DNA of 37,885 nucleotides, taken from the NCBI GenBank assembly GCA_028688755.1, contig JAQTXN010000008.1:1-37885 (forward strand), in the 5' to 3' direction. The DNA comes from Methylococcales bacterium (GTDB lineage Bacteria; Pseudomonadota; Gammaproteobacteria; Methylococcales; Methylomonadaceae). Shown here piece by piece: positions 7,478 to 16,486 of this stretch; position 1 is the stretch's first letter, and each line of letters begins with the position of its first letter. A program made the position numbers and the translations under genes. The notes below the pieces were generated by a model. It ran no database searches. It was not told the origin of the DNA and worked only from the letters and a program-made list of their open reading frames with translations.

Positions 7478-7509
7478 AAATGACAGCGGCATGTTAGCCG
7501 CTGTCATTT
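7478..7509 (+). terminator. Perfect 13-bp hairpin between fabI and ribBA
   Basis: AAATGACAGCGGC, loop ATGTTA and GCCGCTGTCATTT form a perfect 13-bp stem. Only three T follow, so it may be a weak terminator or an attenuator. It ends 18 bases before the ribBA ATG. Confidence 0.6.
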
Positions 7510-7527
7510 CAAAATAGTCCCTTCTAA

Positions 7528-8625
7528 ATGAATAGCACACAAGAAATAATCGAAGATTTAAAACAAGGCAAAATGGTTATCATCATGGACGATGAAGACC
7601 GTGAAAATGAAGGCGATTTGCTGATGGCAGCCTCGTTTGTGCGTCCTGAAGATATTAACTTTATGGCGCGTTACGGTCGTGGTTTGATTTGTTTGACATT
7701 GACGCAAGAACGCTGTCAACAACTGCGTTTGCCGCTCATGGTAAGTGAGAATAAAACACCACATTACACTAATTTCACGGTATCAATTGAAGCTGCAACA
7801 GGTGTCACAACAGGCATCTCAGCTGCCGACAGAGCGCGAACGGTTCAAGCGGCTGTTGCTAAAAACGCTTTGCCTGAAGATTTAGTTCAACCTGGCCACA
7901 TTTTTCCGTTAATGGCGCAAGCAGGCGGTGTTTTAAATCGCGCAGGACATACCGAAGCGGGTTGTGATTTTGCAAGACTGGCAGGCGTTGACCCCTCAGC
8001 CGTTATCGTTGAAATTTTAAATGAAGACGGCTCGATGGCACGTCGAAAAGATTTAGAAATTTTTGCCAAAGAACATGATTTGAAAATTGGCACAATTGCT
8101 GACTTGATTCAATATCGTATTCAACATGAAAACACCTTAGAGCGCGTTAGCGAATGTGCGTATCCAACTGAATTTGGCGATTTTCGTTTATTTGCTTACC
8201 AAGACCGTAACGACAATAATCTACACATTGCGCTGGTGATGGGCGATATTTCAGGTGAGCAGCCCGTTTTAGTGCGCGTTCATGCCCGAAATGTGTTGGA
8301 CGATATTTTTGCTTCAAAACGTAGCGAAGCAAGTTTGTCAATTCGCACGGCGATGGAAAAAATTGCAGCTGAAGGAAGAGGCGTTTTGGTTTTAATTCGC
8401 CAAAGCGAAAATAACAAAGATTTAGCTGAACAAATTCACCGCTATCAACTTTTGGACAATGGGCATCAAGTTCCCGCAAATAATGAAGTCGATTGGCGTA
8501 CAACAGGAACAGGCGCACGGATTTTGGCAGATTTGGGCGTGAAAAAATTGAAAGTGTTAGGCACACAAAAGAAATATATCGCGCTTTCAGGATTTGATTT
8601 AGAAGTCTGCGAACACGTTGGTTAA
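7528..8625 (+). CDS. ribBA: 3,4-dihydroxy-2-butanone-4-phosphate synthase with degenerate GTP cyclohydrolase II domain
   Basis: Riboflavin pathway. Residues 1-200 are a complete DHBP synthase, making the four-carbon riboflavin precursor from ribulose-5-phosphate: acidic loop DDEDRENEGD (21-30) and the HTEA motif at 141. Residues about 208-365 align with GTP cyclohydrolase II, but the zinc ligands are gone: where the active enzyme has HxxCLTGD...RCDCG this one has VHARNVLDD...KRSEASL. The cyclohydrolase half is therefore probably inactive, as in several gammaproteobacterial RibBA proteins, and a separate ribA would be needed. The ribosome site is weak; the start agrees with the family N-terminus. 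The leader is too short for an FMN riboswitch. Confidence 0.93.
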   Translation: MNSTQEIIEDLKQGKMVIIMDDEDRENEGDLLMAASFVRPEDINFMARYGRGLICLTLTQERCQQLRLPLMVSENKTPHYTNFTVSIEAATGVTTGISAADRARTVQAAVAKNALPEDLVQPGHIFPLMAQAGGVLNRAGHTEAGCDFARLAGVDPSAVIVEILNEDGSMARRKDLEIFAKEHDLKIGTIADLIQYRIQHENTLERVSECAYPTEFGDFRLFAYQDRNDNNLHIALVMGDISGEQPVLVRVHARNVLDDIFASKRSEASLSIRTAMEKIAAEGRGVLVLIRQSENNKDLAEQIHRYQLLDNGHQVPANNEVDWRTTGTGARILADLGVKKLKVLGTQKKYIALSGFDLEVCEHVG

Positions 8626-8662
8626 TCGTTCAAACTTTTCAAAATTACTTTTATACTTTACG

Positions 8663-8685
8663 CGGCGTTTTCAAAACGCCGTTTT
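8663..8685 (+). terminator. Terminator-like hairpin after ribBA
   Basis: CGGCGTTTT and AAAACGCCG are exact reverse complements around a single C, so the real stem is the CGGCG/CGCCG core with a small A/T loop. TTTT then CATTTT follow. It lies 38 bases after the ribBA stop and 36 bases before the next start. Confidence 0.65.
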
Positions 8686-8720
8686 CATTTTAAAAAAATA
8701 AAAATAATGAGGATATGACA

Positions 8721-9131
8721 ATGAAAAAAACACTTTTAGCGTTAGCCATTTTAGGGTTTTCAACAAGTAGCTTTGCGGTTGACCACAGTATGCACGGCGG
8801 CGGAACAGGCGGTGCAAGCGGTGGTGGAAGCTCTACAAACTGTGCAAAAGCCACGTTTTCAAAATTTCAACCTGAACATTTAGCTACCGTCGCGCCTGAA
8901 TCAGAATTTTCATTTTTAGCGTTCAACGTGCAAAAACCTGAACAAATTGAAGTCACGGTAAAATCGCAACCTGTAAAAATTAACGTTGAAGACAAAGAAA
9001 GTTTTATGCGCGTGACAGGTAAATTACCAGCGGATTTAAAAAATACAGCTGCACGAATCAACATTAAAGCCACGACAAAAATCGAAAAGTGCAACGGCGA
9101 AGGCGGTTGGCTTGTCACCATTACGGAATAA
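8721..9131 (+). CDS. Secreted hypothetical protein, 136 residues
   Basis: The ORF track starts at 8715, but GAGG at 8709-8712 is only 2 bases from that ATG and 8 from the ATG at 8721, so 8721 is the better start. A Sec signal peptide (MKKTLLALAILGFSTSSFA) is followed by a Met/His/Gly-rich linker (DHSMHGGGTGGASGGGSS) and a domain of about 95 residues predicted to be mostly beta strands. Two Cys, one just after the linker and one near the end (KIEKCNGEGG), could form a disulfide. The DHSMHGG stretch could bind metal, which is speculation. I do not recognise the family. The stop is 2 bases before rlmJ. Confidence 0.75.
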   Translation: MKKTLLALAILGFSTSSFAVDHSMHGGGTGGASGGGSSTNCAKATFSKFQPEHLATVAPESEFSFLAFNVQKPEQIEVTVKSQPVKINVEDKESFMRVTGKLPADLKNTAARINIKATTKIEKCNGEGGWLVTITE

Positions 9132-9133
9132 TT

Positions 9134-9979
9134 ATGCTTAGTTATCGTCACGCCTTTCATGCGGGCAATTTTGCCGATGTCTTAAAACACGTCGTGTTAA
9201 TCGAAATTCTTGTGTATTTAGCACAAAAAGAAAAACCGTTTTGTGTCATCGATACACACGCTGGCGGTGGAAAATATGCGCTTGATAGTGATTTTGCGCT
9301 GAAAACACGCGAGTTTGAGTCGGGAATTTCAAGATTGCTGGGGCGTGACGATTTGCCACAAAGTGTGAGCAGTTACGTTGAATTACAAAAACGTTTTAAT
9401 GCAAACGGACAATTTAAAACTTACGCGGGTTCGCCGCTTTTGATTAAACAATTATTGCGAACAAAAGACCGATTGTGTTTGTTTGAATTGCATTCTAATG
9501 AGTTTGAGATTTTAAAAGCCAACATGAAAATGGACAAGCGTGTTGCTTGTGAAAAAGCGGATGGCTTAAAAAATTCGCTCGCGTTATTGCCGCCCGTTGA
9601 GCGACGTGGTTTAGTGTTAATCGACCCGTCTTACGAAATGAAAAGTGATTATGCTGATGTGGTCAAAACGCTTATTCAAATGCACAAACGGTTTGCTACA
9701 GGCACTTACGCGCTTTGGTATCCCGTCATTGAACGTGGACGAAATGAAACCTTAGAAAATGCGTTCAAAAAAAGTGGCATTACTAATGTGCAATTATTTG
9801 AATTAGGCATTGCGCCCGATAATTCAGGGCGCGGAATGAATGCAAGCGGCATGATTGTCATCAATCCGCCGTGGAATTTAATTGAAAAAATGAAAACCGT
9901 TTTACCGTATTTAGCGCAGGTATTGGGGGAAAACGGAGCAGGGCAGTTTCGAGTTGAGACATTGGTTGCTGAAAAATAA
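9134..9979 (+). CDS. rlmJ: 23S rRNA (adenine2030-N6)-methyltransferase RlmJ
   Basis: Methylates A2030 of 23S rRNA before ribosome assembly, using SAM. The ORF track begins at 9089 inside the upstream gene; ATG 9134 gives MLSYRHAFHAGNFADVLKH, the nearly invariant RlmJ N-terminus, and 281 residues. The catalytic N6-methyltransferase motif IV appears as DPSYE. GxAG-like SAM contacts lie in the DTHAGGGKY segment. There is no ribosome site of its own apart from AC-rich sequence in the upstream gene, and the gap is 2 bases, so translation is likely coupled to the secreted protein. The stop abuts the stop of the convergent ftsX. Confidence 0.94.
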   Translation: MLSYRHAFHAGNFADVLKHVVLIEILVYLAQKEKPFCVIDTHAGGGKYALDSDFALKTREFESGISRLLGRDDLPQSVSSYVELQKRFNANGQFKTYAGSPLLIKQLLRTKDRLCLFELHSNEFEILKANMKMDKRVACEKADGLKNSLALLPPVERRGLVLIDPSYEMKSDYADVVKTLIQMHKRFATGTYALWYPVIERGRNETLENAFKKSGITNVQLFELGIAPDNSGRGMNASGMIVINPPWNLIEKMKTVLPYLAQVLGENGAGQFRVETLVAEK

Positions 9980-10993
9980 TCACACTTTCATTTGTTGTAA
10001 TTGCAAACGCACAACCACCCAAGACCCCACAACACCTAGCGTTGATGACAATAAAATCAACGCTAGCGTTTCAAAAAATCCCATAAACTGCAAATGAAAA
10101 CTGCTGTTATAAAGCATCGATAATTTCTCAACGGGTTGTTTTAAAATCAGCATCATAATGGTGACGATAAACCACGCGCTCACGCCTGAAAAAAAACCAA
10201 TCCAAAAACCCGTGTACAAAAAAGGACGTTGCACAAAACCATTCGTTGCCCCCACTAATTTTGCAATCACAATTTCATCTTTTCGCGTGTGTAACTCAAG
10301 GCGAATGGTATTTCCCGTAATAAATAACACCGCTAAACTAAGCAAAACACCAAGCAACACAACAGAAACATGAGCAACTTCAATCATGAGTTGCAAGCGT
10401 TTTACCCATTGCATATCGAGTTGCGCGAAATCGACTTCGCCCGCTTGTTTGAAATTTTCAACGAGAGTTTCGATATTTTGTCCTTCTTCAAGTGAATTTT
10501 TTGGAATGACTTGCAACACAATTGGCAACGGATTTTTTTCTAAGGCTTTAATTGCTTCGCCAAAACCACTAAATTCTTCAAATTCTTTTAAGGCTTGCTC
10601 TTTAGTAATGATTTTTACGGCTTGTACGCTAGGGTCTAATTTGATGCCATTGGCAAGCCGTGTTGCACTCGCAAGCGATACATCGTCACGCAAAAATAGC
10701 GAAATTTGATTGCTAGTTTCTAAATCGCTCGTTAATTGTTCGGCATTTTCAACCAGCAAATAAAAACCACACGCCAGTGAAATCGAAATCGACAACACAA
10801 TGATGGTTAAAACGGCATTCAAACGCGCGGCAATTAAACGCCCTAAACTTGAAAACAGCGCGTGTGCATGCAAATCGCGGTAAGCGCGTAATTTGTCCGA
10901 AAAATCACCTCCGACGCGAGACGTTTGTTTGGTATTTCTTTTCGCTTCAATGACGCGGTTATGATTATTTTTGGGAATATGCTTTTGAGTCAT
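9980..10993 (-). CDS. ftsX: Cell division protein FtsX
   Basis: Membrane partner of the ATPase FtsE; the complex activates cell-wall hydrolases at the septum. 337 residues: a cytoplasmic basic N-terminus of about 55 residues, a first helix (about 58-80), a periplasmic domain (about 85-205), then three helices, ending in a short tail. FtsX hallmarks include SLFLRDD, the segment after TKEQAL and the RLELHTRKDEIVIAKLVGAT stretch. In most bacteria ftsE lies immediately upstream and overlaps ftsX. Here the upstream gene is an unrelated membrane protein and no ftsE is in the window. The ATG lacks a clear ribosome site. The TGA stop at 9980-9982 abuts the rlmJ stop. Confidence 0.94.
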   Translation of the reverse strand: MTQKHIPKNNHNRVIEAKRNTKQTSRVGGDFSDKLRAYRDLHAHALFSSLGRLIAARLNAVLTIIVLSISISLACGFYLLVENAEQLTSDLETSNQISLFLRDDVSLASATRLANGIKLDPSVQAVKIITKEQALKEFEEFSGFGEAIKALEKNPLPIVLQVIPKNSLEEGQNIETLVENFKQAGEVDFAQLDMQWVKRLQLMIEVAHVSVVLLGVLLSLAVLFITGNTIRLELHTRKDEIVIAKLVGATNGFVQRPFLYTGFWIGFFSGVSAWFIVTIMMLILKQPVEKLSMLYNSSFHLQFMGFFETLALILLSSTLGVVGSWVVVRLQLQQMKV

Positions 10994-11062
10994 GTCAAAT
11001 TTTCTATGCTAGCTGGGTGCAACGCGATTGATGCGTTAAATAATAGCACATCGCGCGTATAC

Positions 11063-11806
11063 CTAAATTCGTAATAAAAACTGCCGTGCTTTACTGGCTA
11101 TTTTTATCACAGGCGCAGAACCACCCATTGCAATCGCATCCACTAAACAATACCAAGCCGCCACGCCGCTCGGTGGATTGCCTTGTGTTAAACCTGAAAC
11201 GGGGTCGATTTCTGCCCAATGCCAAGTGCCAACAGCCGTACCGATGATTTCCAGCCACGTCGTGATAAAAAATGCCGCTAAATAAACCAGTGGCGATTTG
11301 CCTTTGAATAAATAAATCAAAAAAACGCAAAATAACACGGCACCAAAAGCGTCGCGTTGCGAAGCAAGGGTAATTCCCCAAAGCGACCACGCGCCACAAA
11401 CGGCAACCACAAAAAAAGCGATTTTCCGCGCATAACGCACAAAAAAACCTGAGCGTCCCAATGCAACGGCAGTTAAATAAACCATACCGTGACCTGGTGG
11501 AACGTAGGCAGGAACGTTATGAAAACGGTAAATGTAGCCTTCCATAAAAGGCGAGGCAAAATGCTCACCAATCGTGGCAAACATCACGGCGATTAAAACT
11601 TGGACACGAATTTCTTTGTTTTCGCCCCAAAGCCAACCAATTAAAATTAACCAGCCACTTAAACCAAGCATTTTTTGGGTTTCAAGCGAGGCATTCGCGT
11701 CCGTAATCAAACATACGGCTACGCACAAAAACGTAAAAGCGGCGATGTAATAATCACGGTGTTTATGTGGATGTAGATTTTGACGCGCAGGAAAATAACG
11801 AAACAT
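11063..11806 (-). CDS. Polytopic inner-membrane protein of unknown function
   Basis: 247 residues with about six or seven hydrophobic segments and a basic N-terminus containing paired His (HPHKHRD). Two conserved-looking stretches stand out: PAYVPPGHGMVYL in the middle, and GTWHW...SGLTQGNPPSGVAAWYC near the C-terminus, with Trp, His, Pro and Asp residues that could form a polar or metal-binding site in the membrane. I have seen similar NPPSG-type motifs in uncharacterised bacterial membrane proteins but cannot name the family. It lies between valS and ftsX in the same direction, 56 bases from the valS end. Confidence 0.75.
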   Translation of the reverse strand: MFRYFPARQNLHPHKHRDYYIAAFTFLCVAVCLITDANASLETQKMLGLSGWLILIGWLWGENKEIRVQVLIAVMFATIGEHFASPFMEGYIYRFHNVPAYVPPGHGMVYLTAVALGRSGFFVRYARKIAFFVVAVCGAWSLWGITLASQRDAFGAVLFCVFLIYLFKGKSPLVYLAAFFITTWLEIIGTAVGTWHWAEIDPVSGLTQGNPPSGVAAWYCLVDAIAMGGSAPVIKIASKARQFLLRI

Positions 11807-11836
11807 TAAGATAATGAGCTGTGAAGGTGGGAAAGA

Positions 11837-11864
11837 TTGAGCTTGCCGTGCTGGGCAAGCTCAA
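11837..11864 (-). terminator. 11-bp hairpin downstream of valS
   Basis: TTGAGCTTGCC, a 6-base loop and GGCAAGCTCAA pair perfectly over 11 bp in the gap between valS and the membrane-protein gene. On the minus strand the stem is followed by TCTTTCCC rather than a clean T-run, so terminator function is moderate. Confidence 0.5.
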
Positions 11865-11876
11865 ATTTGAAAAAAT

Positions 11877-14675
11877 CTACAACGCGCTAATTTTGACGTG
11901 TTGGGCTTGTAAATTACCGAGCGTTGATTGTAATTCAGTCAATCTTGCACGTTCTTTTTCAAGCACCGCAGCAGGGGCTTTCTCAACAAATGATGGATTG
12001 CTTAATTTCACTTCAATGCGTTCCAATTCGGTTTGAATTTTGGCGATTTCTTTATCTAAACGTGCCAATTCAGCCGTTTTATCAATCAAACCTGCAATCG
12101 GAATCAAAATTTGCATTTCGCCGACAATCGCCATTGCTGATTCAGGGGCAACGTCATCCGTATTCAACCATGTTATGGTTTCCAAACGCGCCAATCTGTT
12201 CAAATAAACACGATTGGTTTCTAAACGCTGCGCGTCTTGCTCGCTGCCGTGTTGTAATAAAACAGGTAACGGTTTGCTCGGAGCAATGTTCATTTCGCCG
12301 CGAATTCGACGCACACCCAAAATTACCGCCATCAGCCAATCGGTATCTTGAACGGCATCGTTATCAATTTTCGATTCGTCAGCAATCGGATAAAGCTGCA
12401 ACATAATTGTGTCGCCTTCAACGCCAGCGAGTGGCGCGACACGTTGCCAAATTTCTTCGGTAATGAACGGAATAATTGGATGTGCCAAACGCAAAATCGT
12501 TTCTAAAACGTGCAACAAGGTTTTGCGTGTACCACGTTGCAAGGCTTCGTTATCCGATTGCAACGCGACTTTGGTTAATTCCAAATACCAATCGCAGTAT
12601 TCGTTCCAAGTAAAATCATAAATTGCTTGTGCTGCCAAATCGAAACGGTAGTTATCAATCGCGTGGCTAGTGGTTGAAATGACTTGATTCAAACGCGCCA
12701 CAATCCAACGGTCAACGTGTGAAAATTCACATTCGCCCGTCAAACCACAATCGTGTTCTTCGGTGTTCATCAGAACGTAACGCGCGGCATTCCAAAGTTT
12801 GTTACAGAAATTGCGATAACCTTCCGTGCGAGCCAAATCAAACCGAATATCACGTCCTGTTGAAGCGAGCGAGGCAAACGTAAAACGCAACGCATCTGTA
12901 CCAAAAGATGCAATTCCATCAGGGAATTGTTTGCGCGTGGCTTGTTCAATTTTTTTCGCATACTGCGGTTGCATCATGCCTGACGTACGTTTTGCAACCA
13001 GCGTTTCTAAGTCGATACCGTCAATAATATCAATCGGGTCAAGCACGTTTCCTTTTGATTTTGACATTTTTTGCCCTTCTGCATCACGCACCAAACCGTG
13101 AACGTAGACTTCTTTGAAAGGCACTTCGCCACGGAATTTCAAGCCCATCATAATCATTCGTGCGACCCAGAAGAAAATGATGTCAAAACCTGTGACTAAA
13201 ACGCTGGTCGGATAAAAGGTTTTTAAATAATCAGGTTCATTTTTGCCATCCCAACCCAAAGTCGAGAATGGCCATAATGCTGACGAAAACCAAGTATCTA
13301 AAACGTCTTCGTCTTGTTTCAACGGATAATCCGCAGGCAAATGATGTTTTTCACGAATCGCGGTTTCTGATTCGCCAACGTAGATATTGCCTTTGTCGTC
13401 ATACCACGCAGGAATGCGATGCCCCCACCAAATTTGGCGCGAAATACACCAATCTTGAATGTTTCGCATCCATTCAAAATAAGTATTTTTCCAATTATCA
13501 GGCACAAATTTAATGTCACCATTTTCAACCGCTGCAATTGCAGGTTCAGCGAGTGGCGCAACTTTTACATACCATTGGTCAGTTAAAAATGGTTCGATAA
13601 CACTGCCCGAACGGTCGCCGCGTGGAGTCATCAATTTATGGTCAGCGATTTTTTCGAGCAAACCTGCTGCTTCAAAATCGGCAACAATTTGTTTGCGAGC
13701 TTCAAAGCGGTCTAAACCACGGTATTTTTCAGGCACGAGTGCATCATCATTGATGCTAGCATTGACGGTTAAAATGTTAATCAAACCGCCGTGTGGTAAA
13801 TCTTGAATGACGCTGTGATGACGGTGGCGTGTCCAGACTTCGTAATCGTTGAAATCATGAGCAGGCGTAATTTTTACGCAACCCGTTCCAAATTCAGGGT
13901 CAACATATTCGTCAGCGATAATTGGAATTCGACGACCTGTTAACGGCAATTCCACAAATTCGCCGAGCAAATGTTGATAACGCTCATCTTTTGGATTGAT
14001 AGCAACAGCCGCGTCACCAAGCATCGTTTCAGGGCGTGTCGTTGCCACAATTAAATGCCCTTGACCATTCGACAACGGATAACGCAAATGCCACATGAAA
14101 CCGTTTTCTTCTTCGGATAAAACTTCTAAATCCGAAACGGCGGTGTGTAAAACAGGATCCCAATTCACCAAGCGTTTGCCGCGATAAATTAAGCCTTCTT
14201 CGTATAATTTAATGAAAACTTCTTGCACCGCGCCAGACATGCCTTCGTCCATCGTGAAGCGTTCGCGTGACCAATCGAGTGATGAACCCATGCGGCGTAA
14301 TTGGCGCGTAATGGTGCCGCCCGATTCTTCTTTCCATTCCCAGATTTTTTCGATGAATTTTTCACGTCCGTAGTCGTGGCGGGTTTTGCCTTCAGCGTTG
14401 CACAAACGTTCAACCACCATTTGCGTCGCAATGCCCGCGTGGTCGGTTCCTGCTTGCCACAACGTGTTACAACCTTTCATACGGTGATAACGTGTCAGCG
14501 CATCCATAATTGTGTCTTGAAACGCATGACCCATGTGCAAACTGCCTGTGACGTTTGGCGGCGGAATCATGATGCAATACGGTTCGCCTTCGCCACTTGG
14601 CGCGAAATACTGTTTGTTTTCCCAGTTTTCATACCAACGTTGTTCAATATCGTGTGGGGCGTAAGTTTTTTCCAT
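11877..14675 (-). CDS. valS: Valyl-tRNA synthetase
   Basis: Class I synthetase charging tRNA-Val. 932 residues, the usual bacterial length. HIGH-type motif in [15 protein letters not shown] near residue 40, KMSKS in [12 protein letters not shown], the CP1 editing domain between them (including [13 protein letters not shown]), the anticodon-binding domain, and the C-terminal coiled-coil arm (about 865-932; [16 protein letters not shown]). GGAG sits 8 bases before the ATG. The gap to the upstream gene nth is 41 bases, too short for a T-box, and none is expected in this class. Intact and unremarkable. Confidence 0.98.
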   Translation of the reverse strand: MEKTYAPHDIEQRWYENWENKQYFAPSGEGEPYCIMIPPPNVTGSLHMGHAFQDTIMDALTRYHRMKGCNTLWQAGTDHAGIATQMVVERLCNAEGKTRHDYGREKFIEKIWEWKEESGGTITRQLRRMGSSLDWSRERFTMDEGMSGAVQEVFIKLYEEGLIYRGKRLVNWDPVLHTAVSDLEVLSEEENGFMWHLRYPLSNGQGHLIVATTRPETMLGDAAVAINPKDERYQHLLGEFVELPLTGRRIPIIADEYVDPEFGTGCVKITPAHDFNDYEVWTRHRHHSVIQDLPHGGLINILTVNASINDDALVPEKYRGLDRFEARKQIVADFEAAGLLEKIADHKLMTPRGDRSGSVIEPFLTDQWYVKVAPLAEPAIAAVENGDIKFVPDNWKNTYFEWMRNIQDWCISRQIWWGHRIPAWYDDKGNIYVGESETAIREKHHLPADYPLKQDEDVLDTWFSSALWPFSTLGWDGKNEPDYLKTFYPTSVLVTGFDIIFFWVARMIMMGLKFRGEVPFKEVYVHGLVRDAEGQKMSKSKGNVLDPIDIIDGIDLETLVAKRTSGMMQPQYAKKIEQATRKQFPDGIASFGTDALRFTFASLASTGRDIRFDLARTEGYRNFCNKLWNAARYVLMNTEEHDCGLTGECEFSHVDRWIVARLNQVISTTSHAIDNYRFDLAAQAIYDFTWNEYCDWYLELTKVALQSDNEALQRGTRKTLLHVLETILRLAHPIIPFITEEIWQRVAPLAGVEGDTIMLQLYPIADESKIDNDAVQDTDWLMAVILGVRRIRGEMNIAPSKPLPVLLQHGSEQDAQRLETNRVYLNRLARLETITWLNTDDVAPESAMAIVGEMQILIPIAGLIDKTAELARLDKEIAKIQTELERIEVKLSNPSFVEKAPAAVLEKERARLTELQSTLGNLQAQHVKISAL

Positions 14676-14716
14676 GAGTTTTTCTCCTTATGAGTTTTGT
14701 GTATTTGGTTTGAATT

Positions 14717-15352
14717 TTAATGCTTCGTCGCTAGAAAAAACTCGCAATAATTGCTAATCACGCATTGTTCGCACAATGGTTTTCGCGCCATGCAAGTATA
14801 ACGACCGTGCAAAATCAGTAAATGGTGAGCATCGAGTTTGAATTTTTCAGGAATCACCCGCTCTAATTCCTTTTCAACCGCTAAAACGGTGTTGCCATTT
14901 GCCAAACCGATGCGATTTGCGACCCGAAAAATATGTGTATCCACAGCAATCGTTGGTTCACCAAAAGCGGTATTTAACATCACGTTCGCCGTTTTTCGTC
15001 CAACACCCGCTAAACTTTCTAATTCTGCACGAGTTTGCGGCACTTGCCCATCGTGTTTTTCGAGTAATTTTTGACACAACAAAATGATGTTTTTAGCTTT
15101 GGTGTTAAACAAACCAATCGTTTTGATGTATTCCTTCAAGCTTTCTTCACCCAGTTGCAGAATTTTTTCAGGCGTATTTGCCACTGCGAAAAGTTTGGCT
15201 GTGGCTTTGTTGACGCTTTTATCAGTGGCTTGCGCGGACAAAACCACTGAAATCAATAACTCAAAATCACTGGAATAAACGAGTTCGGTTTTCGGCTGTG
15301 GAATAGCAAAGGCGAGTTGTTCAAATAATCGTGAAATTTGTTGTACATTCAT
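14717..15352 (-). CDS. nth: Endonuclease III
   Basis: Base-excision repair glycosylase/AP lyase acting on oxidised pyrimidines. 211 residues. Helix-hairpin-helix with catalytic Lys120 ([11 protein letters not shown]) and Asp138 (VDTHIFRV), the same numbers as E. coli Nth. The [4Fe-4S] ligands are present as C-x6-C-x2-C-x5-C ([17 protein letters not shown]). The ATG overlaps the trpD stop as ATGA, so translation is coupled to trpD; in many gammaproteobacteria nth instead follows the rnf electron-transport genes. Confidence 0.97.
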   Translation of the reverse strand: MNVQQISRLFEQLAFAIPQPKTELVYSSDFELLISVVLSAQATDKSVNKATAKLFAVANTPEKILQLGEESLKEYIKTIGLFNTKAKNIILLCQKLLEKHDGQVPQTRAELESLAGVGRKTANVMLNTAFGEPTIAVDTHIFRVANRIGLANGNTVLAVEKELERVIPEKFKLDAHHLLILHGRYTCMARKPLCEQCVISNYCEFFLATKH

Positions 15353-16401
15353 AAGACAGGCATCTTTTTGGAATTAACAAACTCAATAAGTTTCCTGTTA
15401 TTGGTGTAAGTCACAAAATCATCAAATTTTTGTTTTGCTGCGCCGTTGGCAATCACTTCACGCGCTTTTGCAATCCCGTTTTCTAGCGAATCGGTTAAAT
15501 TTGCGGCGTAAATTGCTGCGCCTGCATTGAGTAAAACAATGTCTTTTGCCGCGCTGTTTTCATTATTTAAAACGGAGTTGAGCATTTTTAAACTGTCTTG
15601 TGCGTTGGTAATTGCAATGTTTTCTAAGTTTGCTCGCGTTAAACCGAAGGTTTCGGGTGAAATGGTGTAACACAAAACGTCACCATTTTTGAGTTCGGCA
15701 ACGTGAGTTTCACAAGCAATGCTGATTTCATCTAAACCGTCTTCTGCACTGACAACTAAAACGTGTTCGCTACCTAATTTTTTGAAAACGTGTGCGAGCG
15801 GTTCAACCCATTTTTTATCAAACACGCCAATCAATTGATTTTTGACTTTGGCAGGATTTGACAACGTGCCGAGGAAATTAAACATGGTTCGCACGCCTAA
15901 ATTTTTTCGCACTTCGCGGGTGTGCTTCATCGCGCCATGATAATTTTGGGCGAATAAAAAACCGATACCTAACTGTTCAACACATTGCGAAACTTGCTCA
16001 GGTGTTAACGTTAAATCTACGCCTGCACGTTCCAAAACATCCGCGCTGCCGCAACAACTCGAAACGGAGCGATTGCCGTGTTTGGCGACTTTTCCGCCTG
16101 CTGCCGCGACGACGAAGGCGGCGGTTGTGGAGATGTTAAAGGTATTTGCCCCGTCGCCGCCTGTGCCGCAAGTGTCCACAACATGGTCTCCTGAAATGGC
16201 AATCGGTGTAGCCAGTTCGCGCATCACTTGTGCGGCGGCGGCGATTTCGTCAATGGTTTCGCCTTTTGAGCGCAAGGCACATAAAAAGCCTGCGATTTGT
16301 GCTTCACTTGCGTTGCCGCTCATAAAAAAGTGCATCGCTTCGCGCATTTCTTCAGGCGTTAAATCTTGATGTTGCAGGAGTTTTTCTAAAAGTTGATTCA
16401 T
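15349..16401 (-). CDS. trpD: Anthranilate phosphoribosyltransferase
   Basis: Second step of tryptophan synthesis, joining anthranilate to PRPP. 350 residues. The PRPP/anthranilate motifs are [16 protein letters not shown] and KHGNRSVSS, and the small N-terminal helical domain ([16 protein letters not shown]) is normal. In this class trpD usually lies with trpG and trpC, but neither is next to it here; instead its stop overlaps the nth start. It has no clear ribosome site. The next gene upstream belongs to the restriction-modification run, so trpD may mark the border of an inserted segment. Confidence 0.96.
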   Translation of the reverse strand: MNQLLEKLLQHQDLTPEEMREAMHFFMSGNASEAQIAGFLCALRSKGETIDEIAAAAQVMRELATPIAISGDHVVDTCGTGGDGANTFNISTTAAFVVAAAGGKVAKHGNRSVSSCCGSADVLERAGVDLTLTPEQVSQCVEQLGIGFLFAQNYHGAMKHTREVRKNLGVRTMFNFLGTLSNPAKVKNQLIGVFDKKWVEPLAHVFKKLGSEHVLVVSAEDGLDEISIACETHVAELKNGDVLCYTISPETFGLTRANLENIAITNAQDSLKMLNSVLNNENSAAKDIVLLNAGAAIYAANLTDSLENGIAKAREVIANGAAKQKFDDFVTYTNNRKLIEFVNSKKMPVL

Positions 16402-16486
16402 GTGTTTTTTGAGTTTGTTTTTTGAAGTTTAGAAATTCGAATAACTTAATCCGTTCATGCTGATTCCTCGTCTAAGTAGTAATAAG

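Noticed and set aside
7469-7527. FMN riboswitch ahead of ribBA
   Set aside because: The gap is only 59 bases and is filled by a simple hairpin; the RFN element needs over 100 bases.
9089-9133. Upstream start of rlmJ
   Set aside because: The arginine-rich extra residues overlap the end of the upstream gene; MLSYRHAFHAGN is the conserved RlmJ N-terminus.
14676-14716. T-box or leader control ahead of valS
   Set aside because: The gap is 41 bases, with only a ribosome site visible.
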